Shown one piece after another: positions 36,126 to 44,839 of a DNA stretch of 64,000 bases (position 1 is the first letter of the stretch; each line of letters starts with the position of its first letter). The notes below the pieces were generated by a model that saw only the letters and a list, made by a program, of their open reading frames with translations, did not search any database and was not told the DNA's origin. Location: the NCBI GenBank assembly GCA_964512655.1, contig CAZEJT010000005.1:1-64000 (forward strand), written 5' to 3'. The DNA is from VBOC01 sp964512655 (GTDB taxonomy: Bacteria > Bacteroidota > Ignavibacteria > UBA10030 > SZUA-254). The position numbers and the translations under genes were made by a program.

Positions 36126-38099
36126 ATGATATCAGCCCTGAAACACATTCTACTCCTTCTCTCGATCACCATAGCTGTCCTCACGCAGTGCGCCGGACAG
36201 TCAGGCGCGCCTTCTCAGCCCGCCGGCATTCTCCCCGCCGACAACCTGGTGGTCGAAGGCATACCGCCGATTCCTCCGGAGATTGCTTCGGCAAGCGGAC
36301 GCTACACGGAATTCCGGAACGCGTCATTCCAGAGCTGGGATCCGGTGAAGCACGAAATGCTGATCAGCACGCGCTTTGGAGACGTGCCCCAGGTGCATCT
36401 GGTAAAGATGCCGGGCGGGGATCGCAGGCAGATGACGTTTTTCCCCGACCGGATCGGCGGAGCGTCATTCAATCCGCGAAGCCGCGGCTACTTTGTCTTC
36501 AGCAAAGACGTGGGGGGCGGGGAATGGTTTCAGCTCTACAGGTACGATCTTGCGAACGGCGATGTGACGCTCCTGACCGACGGCAAGTCGAGAAACTCGC
36601 TGGGCGTCTGGTCCCGGGACGGGAGCAAACTGGTCTATGGCTCCACGCGCCGGAACGGGAAGGACATGGACTTCTACACCATGGATCCGGCGAATTCAAA
36701 AACAGACGCCCTCTTCGCACAGCTGAGCGACGGCGAGGCGTGGAACCCGACCTCCTGGTCGTGGGATGGGACAAAGATACTTGCCGTCAAGCAGGTTTCC
36801 GCAAACGAGTCATACGTCTGGTTGTTCGACGTAGCGACGGGCACTAAGACCCTTCTGACTCCCGGGAAGAAAGGCGAGGAGGTAGCATACGGCGACGCGA
36901 TCTTCGCCGACGACGGCAAGGGTTTTTACACGGTGACTGACAAGGGGTCCGAGTTCCTTCGTCTGACGTACGTCGATATCGCCACAGGCAAGCACGAATA
37001 CTTGACGACCGGCATCAAGTGGGACGTCGATCAGATGGATCTCAGCGATGACGGGAGCAAACTAGCGTTCGTCACGAATGAGGCAGGATTAAGCAAGCTT
37101 CATCTCATGGATACGAAGACCCGGAAGGAGCTTCCTGTGCCCGAGTTGCCCGTGGGGGTGATCGGCGGACTCTCCTTTCACAAGGACGGATCCCTCCTCG
37201 CGTTCAACATGTCCTCGGCCAGATCTTCAAGCGATGTCTATACGCTCGACCTCGCCTCGCAGAAGGTGGAACGGTGGACATTTAGCGAGACGGGCGGGCT
37301 TAACACCGAAAACTTTCCGGAGCCCCGGCTCGTGAAATGGAAATCGTTCGACGGCATGGAAATCTCGGGCTTTCTGTATATGCCGCCGGCCACATTTCCG
37401 GGGAAGAGGCCTGTCGTGGTAAATATTCACGGAGGTCCTGAAGGCCAGTTTCAGCCGACCTTTCTGGGAAGAACCAACTATTACCTCAACGAGCTCGGCG
37501 CCGCCGTGATATTCCCCAATGTGAGAGGCTCCTCGGGATACGGAAAGACGTTTCTCAAGCTCGACAACGGCTTCAAGCGCGAGGGATCCTACAAGGACAT
37601 CGATGCGCTCCTCGACTGGATCAAGCAGCAGCCCGGCCTCGACGGCGACCGGATCATGATCACCGGAGGGAGTTACGGGGGATTTATGACCTATGCCGTT
37701 GCGACAAACTACAACGCAAAGATTCGTTGCTCCCTTCCGGTTGTAGGCATTACGAACTTCGTCACGTTCCTCGAGCACACCGAAGCATACCGGCGCGACC
37801 TTCGCCGGGTTGAATACGGGGACGAGAGAGACCCGAAGATGCGCAAGTTCCTTGAAAGCATCGCTCCCCTCGGCAAGGCCGCTAACGTCACGAAGCCGAT
37901 GTTCATCGTGCAGGGAAAGAACGATCCGCGCGTCCCCTATACCGAGGCGGAGCAGATGGCTTCGTCGCTGAAGAAACAGCAGACGCCCGAGTGGTTTCTG
38001 CTGGCCAACGATGAAGGCCATGGATTCGCCAAGAAGAAAAACCAGGACTACCAGTTCTACGCGACCGTGATGTTCATGAAGGAATTCCTGCTGAAGTAA
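36126..38099 (+). CDS. S9 family peptidase (prolyl oligopeptidase/acylaminoacyl peptidase-like)
   Basis: This is a 657-residue exported serine peptidase. The ATG at 36126 has GAGGAG upstream; an earlier in-frame ATG at 36111 is less well placed. After a signal peptide (about 1-25, ending near CAGQ) comes a TolB/WD40-like propeller (about 60-370) that gates access, then the alpha/beta hydrolase domain with Ser516 (GGSYGGF), Asp600 (DPRVP) and His632 (EGHGF). The triad is complete. It probably cleaves short peptides in the periplasm. The PAP2 gene follows 16 bases later. Confidence 0.93.
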   Translation: MISALKHILLLLSITIAVLTQCAGQSGAPSQPAGILPADNLVVEGIPPIPPEIASASGRYTEFRNASFQSWDPVKHEMLISTRFGDVPQVHLVKMPGGDRRQMTFFPDRIGGASFNPRSRGYFVFSKDVGGGEWFQLYRYDLANGDVTLLTDGKSRNSLGVWSRDGSKLVYGSTRRNGKDMDFYTMDPANSKTDALFAQLSDGEAWNPTSWSWDGTKILAVKQVSANESYVWLFDVATGTKTLLTPGKKGEEVAYGDAIFADDGKGFYTVTDKGSEFLRLTYVDIATGKHEYLTTGIKWDVDQMDLSDDGSKLAFVTNEAGLSKLHLMDTKTRKELPVPELPVGVIGGLSFHKDGSLLAFNMSSARSSSDVYTLDLASQKVERWTFSETGGLNTENFPEPRLVKWKSFDGMEISGFLYMPPATFPGKRPVVVNIHGGPEGQFQPTFLGRTNYYLNELGAAVIFPNVRGSSGYGKTFLKLDNGFKREGSYKDIDALLDWIKQQPGLDGDRIMITGGSYGGFMTYAVATNYNAKIRCSLPVVGITNFVTFLEHTEAYRRDLRRVEYGDERDPKMRKFLESIAPLGKAANVTKPMFIVQGKNDPRVPYTEAEQMASSLKKQQTPEWFLLANDEGHGFAKKKNQDYQFYATVMFMKEFLLK

Positions 38100-38115
38100 T
38101 GCCGGACTTCTCCCG

Positions 38116-38895
38116 GTGAGGTGGTTCCTCCTTATTGTCGCCTCGGCCTTTCCCTGGGCCGGAGCATCCGCTCAGGAACAATACGATCTCTCCCGGTTCC
38201 AGGATGAAACGGTGGACTTCGTCAAGCTCCCGTTGACCTGGGAAGGTGGCGATTGGCTGAAATTCGGAGTGCTCGCCGGAGGGACATTTCTTACGATGCG
38301 AACGGTGGATCAGCCGGTGCGGAACGCCGTCATCCGCGGGGGACAGCAGGATTACAACAGCGTCCCCATCGAGGGGGGAAGAATCTACGGAGAGCTGTAC
38401 ACCCCGGCTTTGTGTTTCACAGGTTATGCCCTCTATTCAATCGCGGCGGACGATCAGGGTGCCCGAAAGATCGCGTATGAAATCGTCCAGTCCACTCTCT
38501 ACGCCGGGGCAATCACTTTTGGGTTGAAAGTGGCGGTAGGACGGGCGAGGCCGTACACGGACGAGGGCGTCTCGTCGTTCCACCCCTTCTCCTCCCTCAC
38601 AAACGATGAGGATCACTCATTCCCCAGCGGCCACTGTGCGGTTGCGTTCGCTCTCTCGACGGTGCTTTCGAGAAATGCCGGGCCTGCGTGGCTGAAGGTG
38701 CTCGCATACGCTCCGGCCATCTTAACGCCGGTATCCCGTGTCTATCAGGACCAGCATTGGGTATCGAGCACGCTCTTCGGGGGAATCCTCGGATACGCGG
38801 TAGCGACCTGGGCGGTCGACCGGCATGAGGAGGGAGACGGCAAAGTGCAATTAGAGTCGATCTATCCCTTCAGAATCAGAATCGCTCTTAACTGA
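38116..38895 (+). CDS. PAP2-family phosphatase
   Basis: This is a 259-residue membrane protein of the type 2 phosphatidic acid phosphatase family, which removes phosphate from lipid or undecaprenyl phosphates. Motif 1 is KVAVGRARPY, motif 2 PSGH, motif 3 SRVYQDQHWVSST. In motif 3 the usual final aspartate (HxxxD) is Ser, so the third catalytic residue is missing or moved; activity is therefore uncertain. The start is GTG, followed by a signal-like hydrophobic segment ending AGASAQ. Several other hydrophobic helices are visible. Its substrate is unknown; co-transcription with the S9 peptidase is likely. Confidence 0.82.
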   Translation: MRWFLLIVASAFPWAGASAQEQYDLSRFQDETVDFVKLPLTWEGGDWLKFGVLAGGTFLTMRTVDQPVRNAVIRGGQQDYNSVPIEGGRIYGELYTPALCFTGYALYSIAADDQGARKIAYEIVQSTLYAGAITFGLKVAVGRARPYTDEGVSSFHPFSSLTNDEDHSFPSGHCAVAFALSTVLSRNAGPAWLKVLAYAPAILTPVSRVYQDQHWVSSTLFGGILGYAVATWAVDRHEEGDGKVQLESIYPFRIRIALN

Positions 38896-38915
38896 CCGCC
38901 GATTACCGCATCTTT

Positions 38916-38976
38916 TGTAGCCGCGGGCTTTAGCCCGCGTACATGATGGATGCGCGCCCTGAAGGGCGCGGCTACA
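38916..38976. repeat. Full GTAG palindromic element with two inner hairpins
   Basis: The outer ends TGTAGCCGCG and CGCGGCTACA are exact inverted repeats. Inside lie two hairpins, CGCGGGC-TTTA-GCCCGCG and GCGCCC-TGAA-GGGCGC. The whole 61-base unit could fold as a three-way structure. Confidence 0.75.
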
Positions 38977-39004
38977 ACTGAGGCTGCCATGGATCCCGGG
39001 CTCT

Positions 39005-39029
39005 TGTAGCCGCTGGCTTTAGCCCGCGC
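39005..39029. repeat. Half copy of the GTAG palindromic repeat
   Basis: TGTAGCCGCTGGCTTTAGCCCGCGC, a single imperfect hairpin just past the end of the tricorn-like gene. It may serve as that gene's terminator. Confidence 0.55.
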
Positions 39030-39034
39030 TAAAT

Positions 39035-42000
39035 TCATCTGTGCGGGTACACGGGCACCGGCGGTAACGGGAACGGGTGCTCTTGCGCCTTCTGCAGCGC
39101 CACCTCTATCGCCTTCTCGAGCTCAAGGTCCTTCCCCGCCATCACGCTCTGCGGATCGTTATCGAGCACGATATCGGGATCGGATCCATGGTTTTCGATC
39201 CACCACTTCCCCTCACTATTATAGAAGGCATTGTTGGGCTGCTCCACGTGACCGTTGTCGATCGTCGTCTGGGTGTTGAGTATTCCCACCAACCCTCCCC
39301 ACGAAGGCACCCCGATAACGGTCCCGAGTTTGCGAGCCTTGAAGTTTTCTATGAATGCCTCGCCGTCGGAGCCGTTGTTTTCGTTTGAGAGGACGACGTA
39401 ATTCCCGATCGAGGTGCTTCCGGGGTACCGGAACGGAACCATGTTCCTGAGCACGTTCTGGGATACCATCTGCCGCTCGAGCTTGTCGATGAGGAAGTAC
39501 TCGGTCCAGCCTCCGCCGTTCCTGCGCACATCGATGATTATCCCGTCTTTGTAACGGAATGCCCGCCAGAATTTGTCAAACTCCCCGATCCCGCCGTCTC
39601 CCATGGCGTTGATATGCATGTATCCCAGCCGGCCCTTGCTCTCCTTCAGGACCGTATTGATGTTCGATTGCAGCCACTTCGCGTAGCGGAGGCCATTATC
39701 GTTCCGGATCGGTTCGACCACATACGTCCGCGACCTTGAAGTCGAGGGCTTGTCGTTGACCGTAATCCTTATCTTCTGCCCTCCGATCACCTGGAGCGCC
39801 TTGAAGTAATCATCCGGGACTTTCAATTGTTTTCCGTTGATTTCGAGGAGATATTCCCCTTCCATCACGTGCACATCCGGCCTGATAAGAGGGGAAGTGA
39901 GATTCGCATTGTACTCCGTAGGACCATAGATGGTGCCGAAGCGATAGTACCCGCTCTTCTTATCCGCGATCAGATCGGCGCCAAGCCATCCGGTGAACTG
40001 AGGATTCGAGGTTGAAAGTGACGGCCCCCCGTCGCCCCCGCTGATGTACGTGTGCGATGTCGCCAGCTCTCCCGCGAGCTGCAGCATCACCCAGTTAAGG
40101 TCCTCGCGCGACCGGATGTCGGGCAGATACGAGCGGTACCTCTCACCGAGCATCTTCCAGTCTCTTCCTTCCATCTTTTCGTTGTAGAAGAACTCGCGGT
40201 ACCAGCGCCACATATCGTTGTAGATCTGCAGCCATTCCTTGTGGGGTTCGACGGCATACACCATCGACGTGAGCGAGAGCTTCGTTCCGAACGATTTCGA
40301 CGAATACGCCTTCTCAACGGAGGTGAGATAATAGTCGGACCCGCTCTGAATGATCATGTTGGTCCCGTCAGGGGAGAGCCCGAAATCCCTGATCTTATCC
40401 CCGAGGGGATTGTCTTTCCTCTCGTTCATGTCATAGATGTGCAGCTGCCATTTGGTCGATCCTCCGGGTTGGAAGATCTCCCCGTATTCCGCCGACGTGA
40501 AACGGTCTACCGAAGACCAGAGGATTTTCCCCTTCCCCGCCCTCAGGTAGAAGAAATTCCCGGTAAGACCCGGGACGGGGTAGGTTCTCTGGCTCAATCC
40601 GTCGACATCGATGTGGAATGCCGCGTGCTTCGGCTCCTTCGTTCCAACCGTGTCTGCGAACGGAGGCCTGTCATTCTCGTTGAGCTGGACAACCATGACA
40701 TTCTGAGGGGCCGAGATGACATGGTTGTCTTCATAGAAATCCATCTGGACGTCGAAATTGCGGCTTGAGAGATAATAGAGGTAGTCTCCCTTCGCATCGA
40801 AACAGGGGTTGAGATTGTCGTAGAAGTCGTCCGTGACCGAATATAACTTCTCCGTTTCCGTGTTGAAGAGAAAAATCTTGCTGTTTCGGTTGTACTGGAC
40901 AAAGCTGTAGCAGATCCATTTGCTGTCGGGCGACCAGTTATAATCGCTGATCTCCCAGTAGAATTCGTCGTTCTTCATCTGGTTCGACTGATCGACTTTC
41001 GTCAGCTTCTTCGACCTGACGTCGATGACATAGATCGCGTACGTTCTGTTTCCGAACAGGATCTTCTTCCCGTCGGGCGACCAGAGGAGATGGTAGTTCG
41101 TCTGATTGAGCGTGGTCGTGAGCTGAGTCCAGGGCCCGCCCTCGGCCGGCTCTGTGTACAGTTCGTACTCTCCCGATTTATCCGAGAAGAACGCGACCGT
41201 CGATCCGTCGGGCGAAAGCTGAGGATACATTTCCCTCGTCCCCGGCGTCTCAGAGAGGTTCGGAATCTGCGGCCGGTCCGATCTGACGACGTACACGTCG
41301 CCCCTCGCCTCGAATGCGGCGCTCTTCCCGTCGTTGGCTGCGCTCATCGAATGGATGTAGTCCTTCGGGTTGATCGTCCTCGGCCTGATGCTCCATTCAT
41401 CCGAGGGGACCGTGATCGCCAGTTTCTTCACGGTTCCGCTCGCCACATTCAGAATATGCACGTAACCGTCGTGCATAAACACGATATTCGAACCGTCCGT
41501 CGAGGGCATCATCACGTCGACATCGGAGTACGTCGTCACCGAGACGATTGATTTCGACTGGAGATCCATCCTGTGAATGTTTGAAACGTCGTTCGTCTGG
41601 TCGGAGACGTAGTACATCGCGCTGCCGATCCACATCGGGTAGGCATTCTTGCCGACGTAGGATGTGATCGCGGTGAAGAGATTCGACTTGAAATCGTACA
41701 TCCAGATGTCGGGATAATCTCCCCCCTTGTATCTCTTCCTGTTGTATTCCTCGTCCTCCCGGCGCTGGTAGAGGATCTTCGATCCGTCGCTTGAAAAGCT
41801 GCAGAGGCGGGCGCGGTCTATCGGAAATCGCTCCGGCGCTGAGCCCTCGCGAGCGATGAAGTAGAGGTTCGGATCGCGCCCGACATAGTTTTCATAGTAC
41901 GACCGGACTACCACTCGCTTTCCGTCCGGGGTCCAGCAGACCGTCTGCATGCCGCCGGGCATGTAGGAGATCCTTTTCGGCTCGCCACCGCCCACAGGCA

Positions 42001-42280
42001 TGACGTACGCATTCGTCGATCCGTCATAGGTTCCTGTGAAGGCGACCCACTGCCCGTCCGGAGAGAACTTTGGCGAGTATTCGTTTCCGGGCGAGCTTGT
42101 CAGTCGCGCGGCAATGCCGCCGTCGATGCCGGTGCGCCAGAGATCTCCTTCGTAGGAGAAAATGATCAGGTTGCCGTGGATATCTGGAAATTTCATGAAG
42201 CGTGCTTCCTTTTGGGCGGCAACGCGACTCGCTCCGCCCAGACAGAGGACGAGGAGAAGCAGGCAAACATAACGTTTCAT
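39035..42280 (-). CDS. Tricorn-like protease (S41) with double propeller
   Basis: This is a 1081-residue exported protease. The ATG at 42280 has GGAG upstream and begins a good signal peptide (MKRYVCLLLLVLCLGG...VAAQ); the frame is open further upstream without support. Residues ~25-670 form two TolB/WD40-like propellers (SPDGQWVAF-type units). The C1 region, a PDZ domain and the C2 S41 core follow. His743 (TSHTY) and Ser971-Asp972 (GSDGE) match tricorn catalytic His746, Ser965 and Asp966 in kind and spacing. It would break peptides from larger proteases into short products. Unlike archaeal cytosolic tricorn it carries a signal peptide. It has its own promoter. Confidence 0.9.
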   Translation of the reverse strand: MKRYVCLLLLVLCLGGASRVAAQKEARFMKFPDIHGNLIIFSYEGDLWRTGIDGGIAARLTSSPGNEYSPKFSPDGQWVAFTGTYDGSTNAYVMPVGGGEPKRISYMPGGMQTVCWTPDGKRVVVRSYYENYVGRDPNLYFIAREGSAPERFPIDRARLCSFSSDGSKILYQRREDEEYNRKRYKGGDYPDIWMYDFKSNLFTAITSYVGKNAYPMWIGSAMYYVSDQTNDVSNIHRMDLQSKSIVSVTTYSDVDVMMPSTDGSNIVFMHDGYVHILNVASGTVKKLAITVPSDEWSIRPRTINPKDYIHSMSAANDGKSAAFEARGDVYVVRSDRPQIPNLSETPGTREMYPQLSPDGSTVAFFSDKSGEYELYTEPAEGGPWTQLTTTLNQTNYHLLWSPDGKKILFGNRTYAIYVIDVRSKKLTKVDQSNQMKNDEFYWEISDYNWSPDSKWICYSFVQYNRNSKIFLFNTETEKLYSVTDDFYDNLNPCFDAKGDYLYYLSSRNFDVQMDFYEDNHVISAPQNVMVVQLNENDRPPFADTVGTKEPKHAAFHIDVDGLSQRTYPVPGLTGNFFYLRAGKGKILWSSVDRFTSAEYGEIFQPGGSTKWQLHIYDMNERKDNPLGDKIRDFGLSPDGTNMIIQSGSDYYLTSVEKAYSSKSFGTKLSLTSMVYAVEPHKEWLQIYNDMWRWYREFFYNEKMEGRDWKMLGERYRSYLPDIRSREDLNWVMLQLAGELATSHTYISGGDGGPSLSTSNPQFTGWLGADLIADKKSGYYRFGTIYGPTEYNANLTSPLIRPDVHVMEGEYLLEINGKQLKVPDDYFKALQVIGGQKIRITVNDKPSTSRSRTYVVEPIRNDNGLRYAKWLQSNINTVLKESKGRLGYMHINAMGDGGIGEFDKFWRAFRYKDGIIIDVRRNGGGWTEYFLIDKLERQMVSQNVLRNMVPFRYPGSTSIGNYVVLSNENNGSDGEAFIENFKARKLGTVIGVPSWGGLVGILNTQTTIDNGHVEQPNNAFYNSEGKWWIENHGSDPDIVLDNDPQSVMAGKDLELEKAIEVALQKAQEHPFPLPPVPVYPHR

Positions 42281-42309
42281 TGGGGTCTCCTTGGGAAAAA
42301 AGAACGGCT

Positions 42310-42340
42310 TGAATGTAGCAATGTTTGGATAAAACGACAA
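42310..42340 (-). promoter_or_regulatory. Promoter TTG-N20-TACATTC of the tricorn-like gene
   Basis: On the minus strand, TTG (42340-42338), 20 bases, then TACATTC (42317-42311), about 30 bases before the start at 42280. Confidence 0.55.
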
Positions 42341-42467
42341 CTGTTTGACCCGCAGGTCGCCTTCGGCGTTGACGACTCGGCCCCCTCTTCGATTGCTAAT
42401 CGGGATTTTTTTGTTCAATTTACCGGCTCACCTTCACCTTCGTCACACTTTTTCGAGGAGCCGGGCC

Positions 42468-42917
42468 ATGAAAAGCGTTTTCAATCCTTCCGACAACAGG
42501 GAGATTCTTGATCGCATCGCGACGCTTCGGCCCGACTCGCGGTCCGAGTGGGGCAAAATGGGAATCGCGCAGATGCTGGCGCATACGAACATTACCATTA
42601 GGGTCGCATTCGGAGATGTGAAACTGAAGCGAAGTTTTCTCGGAATGCTCATCGGCTCTGTGGCGAAGAAGAGCTTTACCGGCACCAAACCGTTCGAGCG
42701 CAATTCACCGACCGACAAGCACTTCATCATGAAGGATCAGTACAACTTCGAGGAAGAGAAACGGCAGCTCCTCGAGCTCGTCGGCCGGTTCGCGAAGACC
42801 GGGCCGTCCGGTCTCACGAATGAGGCACACCCCTTTTTCGGCACGATGAACACGCAGGAATGGGACGCCCTGATGTGGAACCACCTCGACCATCACCTTC
42901 GGCAATTCGGAGCCTGA
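42468..42917 (+). CDS. DUF1569 (DinB-like) protein
   Basis: This is a 149-residue cytosolic protein of the DUF1569 family, a four-helix-bundle group related to DinB proteins, some of which bind a metal through histidines. Conserved features seen are the WGKMGIAQMLAHTN segment and the C-terminal WDALMWNHLDHHLRQFG, whose histidines could be metal ligands. The ATG at 42468 has GAGGAG eight bases upstream, which fixes the start although the frame is open further 5'. No operon partners. Its function is unknown. Confidence 0.8.
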   Translation: MKSVFNPSDNREILDRIATLRPDSRSEWGKMGIAQMLAHTNITIRVAFGDVKLKRSFLGMLIGSVAKKSFTGTKPFERNSPTDKHFIMKDQYNFEEEKRQLLELVGRFAKTGPSGLTNEAHPFFGTMNTQEWDALMWNHLDHHLRQFGA

Positions 42918-42960
42918 GGCGGCTCCGCCCTCACCTTGCGTCTTGATTCGATCCCACACC

Positions 42961-43026
42961 GTAGTCGCGGGCTTCAGCATGCGTGTCTCCGCGCCTGATG
43001 CACACACCCTAAAGGGTGCGCCTACA
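42961..43026. repeat. GTAG palindromic element, diverged left half
   Basis: The left arm GTAGTCGCGGGCTTCAGC is mutated, while the right half keeps the perfect hairpin CACCC-TAAA-GGGTG and ends GCGCCTACA. Confidence 0.6.
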
Positions 43027-43056
43027 AAAGATTAGGTCCCCTGATGTGCAGGCTCT

Positions 43057-43081
43057 TGTAGGCGCCGGATGTAGCCGGCGT
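43057..43081. repeat. Half copy of the GTAG palindromic repeat
   Basis: TGTAGGCGCCGGATGTAGCC, then GGCGT. It ends 20 bases before the chromate operon promoter. Confidence 0.55.
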
Positions 43082-43101
43082 CATGAGGGGCGCCATCTGG
43101 C

Positions 43102-43132
43102 TTGACATTGATGTAACAGTTATTTAGATTTG
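43102..43132 (+). promoter_or_regulatory. Promoter TTG-N20-TAGATTTG of the chromate operon
   Basis: TTGACA (43102-43107) and TAGATTTG (43125-43132), an exact match to the Bacteroidota -7 consensus TAnnTTTG. It is overlapped by the operator and ends 25 bases before chrA. Confidence 0.75.
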
Positions 43133-43150
43133 TAACAACCGTTACATCAA
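43108..43150. promoter_or_regulatory. Palindromic operator over the chromate promoter
   Basis: TTGATGTAAC (43108-43117) and GTTACATCAA (43141-43150) are perfect 10-base inverted repeats. Inside are smaller dyads, GTAAC-A-GTTAT (43113-43123) and TGTAAC-AACC-GTTACA (43131-43146). Both sites straddle the -7 element, so a bound repressor would block initiation. ChrB, encoded in the same operon, is the obvious candidate. Confidence 0.7.
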
Positions 43151-43157
43151 TTTCTCA

Positions 43158-44348
43158 ATGCATGGATTGAATTCAAGCCGCGCCCGGCCGGGGCATACTC
43201 CTTCAACGGGTGATTACTCCCTGAGACGCCTTGCATATTACTTCTTGCGCCTCGGCACGATTGGTTTTGGAGGGCCGATCGCGCTCGTCGGTTACATGGA
43301 ACGCGATCTGGTTGAGGGCCGGAAATGGCTGACACGGGAGGAGTATCTGCGGGGTCTCGCTCTATCGCAGCTTGCACCGGGGCCGCTGGCCGCGCAGCTT
43401 GCGATGTACGTCGGGTATTCCAAGGACGGGGTTCTGGGGGCCACCGTGGCCGGCACTCTCTTTGTCCTCCCCTCCTTTATCATGGTTCTGCTTCTCGGGA
43501 TGGCCTACGTCGCCTACGGCGGCCTCAATTGGATGCAGGCCGCCTTCTACGGGATCGGCGCCGCGGTGATTGGAATAATCGTCAAATCCGCGTACAAGCT
43601 GGCACGAGTGACCCTGAAAAAGAAGCCCCTCTTATGGGGGATCTTCACCGTCATGTGCGGGGTCACCGCGGTAACGGAACGTGAGAATATCTGGCTGTTC
43701 CTGCTCTCGGGTGTCGTCACGCTCTTCGCCTTTTCGCCTCCGTCGCGACTGCGACTTGGGTCGTCCGGCACGATGCGTCTTCTCGTCGCAACCCCCTTAC
43801 AGCTCCCTCTCGCGGTCGACTGGAGCAGATGCGGGGAGATTTTTCTCTTCTTCGCCAAGGCCGGGGCTTTTGTGTTCGGCAGCGGGCTGGCGATCGTACC
43901 CTTTCTCCACGGAAGCGTGGTGCAGCAGTATCATTGGCTGAATGAGCGCCAGTTCCTCGATGCCGTCGCGGTTGCCATGATCACTCCGGGCCCGGTGGTG
44001 ATCACCGTCGGTTTTATCGGATACCTTGTGTCCAATGTGGGCGGAGCCGTTGCCGCCGCCCTGGGAGTGTTTCTGCCCGTCTGGCTCGTGGTTATTCTCG
44101 TCACGCCGTACTACCGGCGCATAGCCGGGAACCTTCAGGTGCAGGCCTTCGTGCAGGGCGTGACCTCCGCGGCCATCGGGGCCATCGCGGGCGCCGTGAT
44201 CGTATTGAGCCGGCGAGCCATCGTCGACGTTCCGACCCTGCTCATTGGTCTCGGAACCCTGCTCCTGTTGATCCGCTATAAGATCCCTGAGCCGGTCCTC
44301 GTCTTTTGCGCCGGTCTTCTCGGATTCATCGTGTTCAAACTCAGATAA
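43158..44348 (+). CDS. chrA: Chromate transporter ChrA (second copy)
   Basis: This is a 396-residue two-domain CHR transporter with about ten helices. The half-repeat motifs are FGGPIALVGYMERDLV and LAPGPLAAQLAMYVGY in the first half, FGSGLAIVPFLHG and MITPGPVVITVGFIGY in the second. It exports chromate across the inner membrane. It is the first gene of a five-gene run (chrA, chrB C-domain, chrB, cyclodeaminase, M29 peptidase) and sits directly behind a palindromic operator. It is only moderately similar to the chrA at 10674, so the two are not a recent duplication. Confidence 0.94.
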   Translation: MHGLNSSRARPGHTPSTGDYSLRRLAYYFLRLGTIGFGGPIALVGYMERDLVEGRKWLTREEYLRGLALSQLAPGPLAAQLAMYVGYSKDGVLGATVAGTLFVLPSFIMVLLLGMAYVAYGGLNWMQAAFYGIGAAVIGIIVKSAYKLARVTLKKKPLLWGIFTVMCGVTAVTERENIWLFLLSGVVTLFAFSPPSRLRLGSSGTMRLLVATPLQLPLAVDWSRCGEIFLFFAKAGAFVFGSGLAIVPFLHGSVVQQYHWLNERQFLDAVAVAMITPGPVVITVGFIGYLVSNVGGAVAAALGVFLPVWLVVILVTPYYRRIAGNLQVQAFVQGVTSAAIGAIAGAVIVLSRRAIVDVPTLLIGLGTLLLLIRYKIPEPVLVFCAGLLGFIVFKLR

Positions 44349-44370
44349 TCGCAGAAAGGGAACAAACCGT

Positions 44371-44829
44371 ATGAAATGGATAACGAGAGAACGACCCAAG
44401 ATCGACCGCATCGCCTGTCCCTGGCTCATCAAAAACTTCGTCGACGCGTCGGCGGAATTCATCTACGTTCCAACCGAGCAGGTTTTCGCAAAAGCGAAAG
44501 AACTGGGCGCCATTCCCTTCGACATACCAAAGGCAGAGTACTCGCACGAAGGAGAGCTGTGCACGTTTGATGTAGTCCTCAAAAAGCACAGGCTTACCGA
44601 CCCCGGATTGCTGCAACTCGCGCAAATCGTCAGAGGCGCCGATACCGACCGCTTTGATCTGGCGCCGCAGGCGGCCGGATTGTGGGCGATAAGCGCCGGG
44701 CTCTCGCACAACATCAGAGATGATCAGGAAATGCTGCGCGTGGGAATGACAGTGTACGATGCTCTCTATAGCTGGGCGAAGTACGTCCAGGACGAACGGC
44801 ATACGTGGAATCCCAATTTGAAGGCGTAG
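44371..44829 (+). CDS. ChrB C-terminal-domain protein
   Basis: This is a 152-residue stand-alone version of the ChrB C-terminal domain, with the conserved IDRIACPWLIKNFVD start, a YSHEGELCTFDVV segment containing His, Glu and Cys that could bind chromate or a metal, and the NIRDDQEMLR end. It lacks the DNA-binding N-terminal part of ChrB, so it cannot act as a regulator alone; it may be a sensor partner or a chromate-handling enzyme. It lies between chrA and full-length chrB with short spacers (22 and 10 bases). Confidence 0.85.
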   Translation: MKWITRERPKIDRIACPWLIKNFVDASAEFIYVPTEQVFAKAKELGAIPFDIPKAEYSHEGELCTFDVVLKKHRLTDPGLLQLAQIVRGADTDRFDLAPQAAGLWAISAGLSHNIRDDQEMLRVGMTVYDALYSWAKYVQDERHTWNPNLKA

Positions 44830-44839
44830 GGTCTTACCC

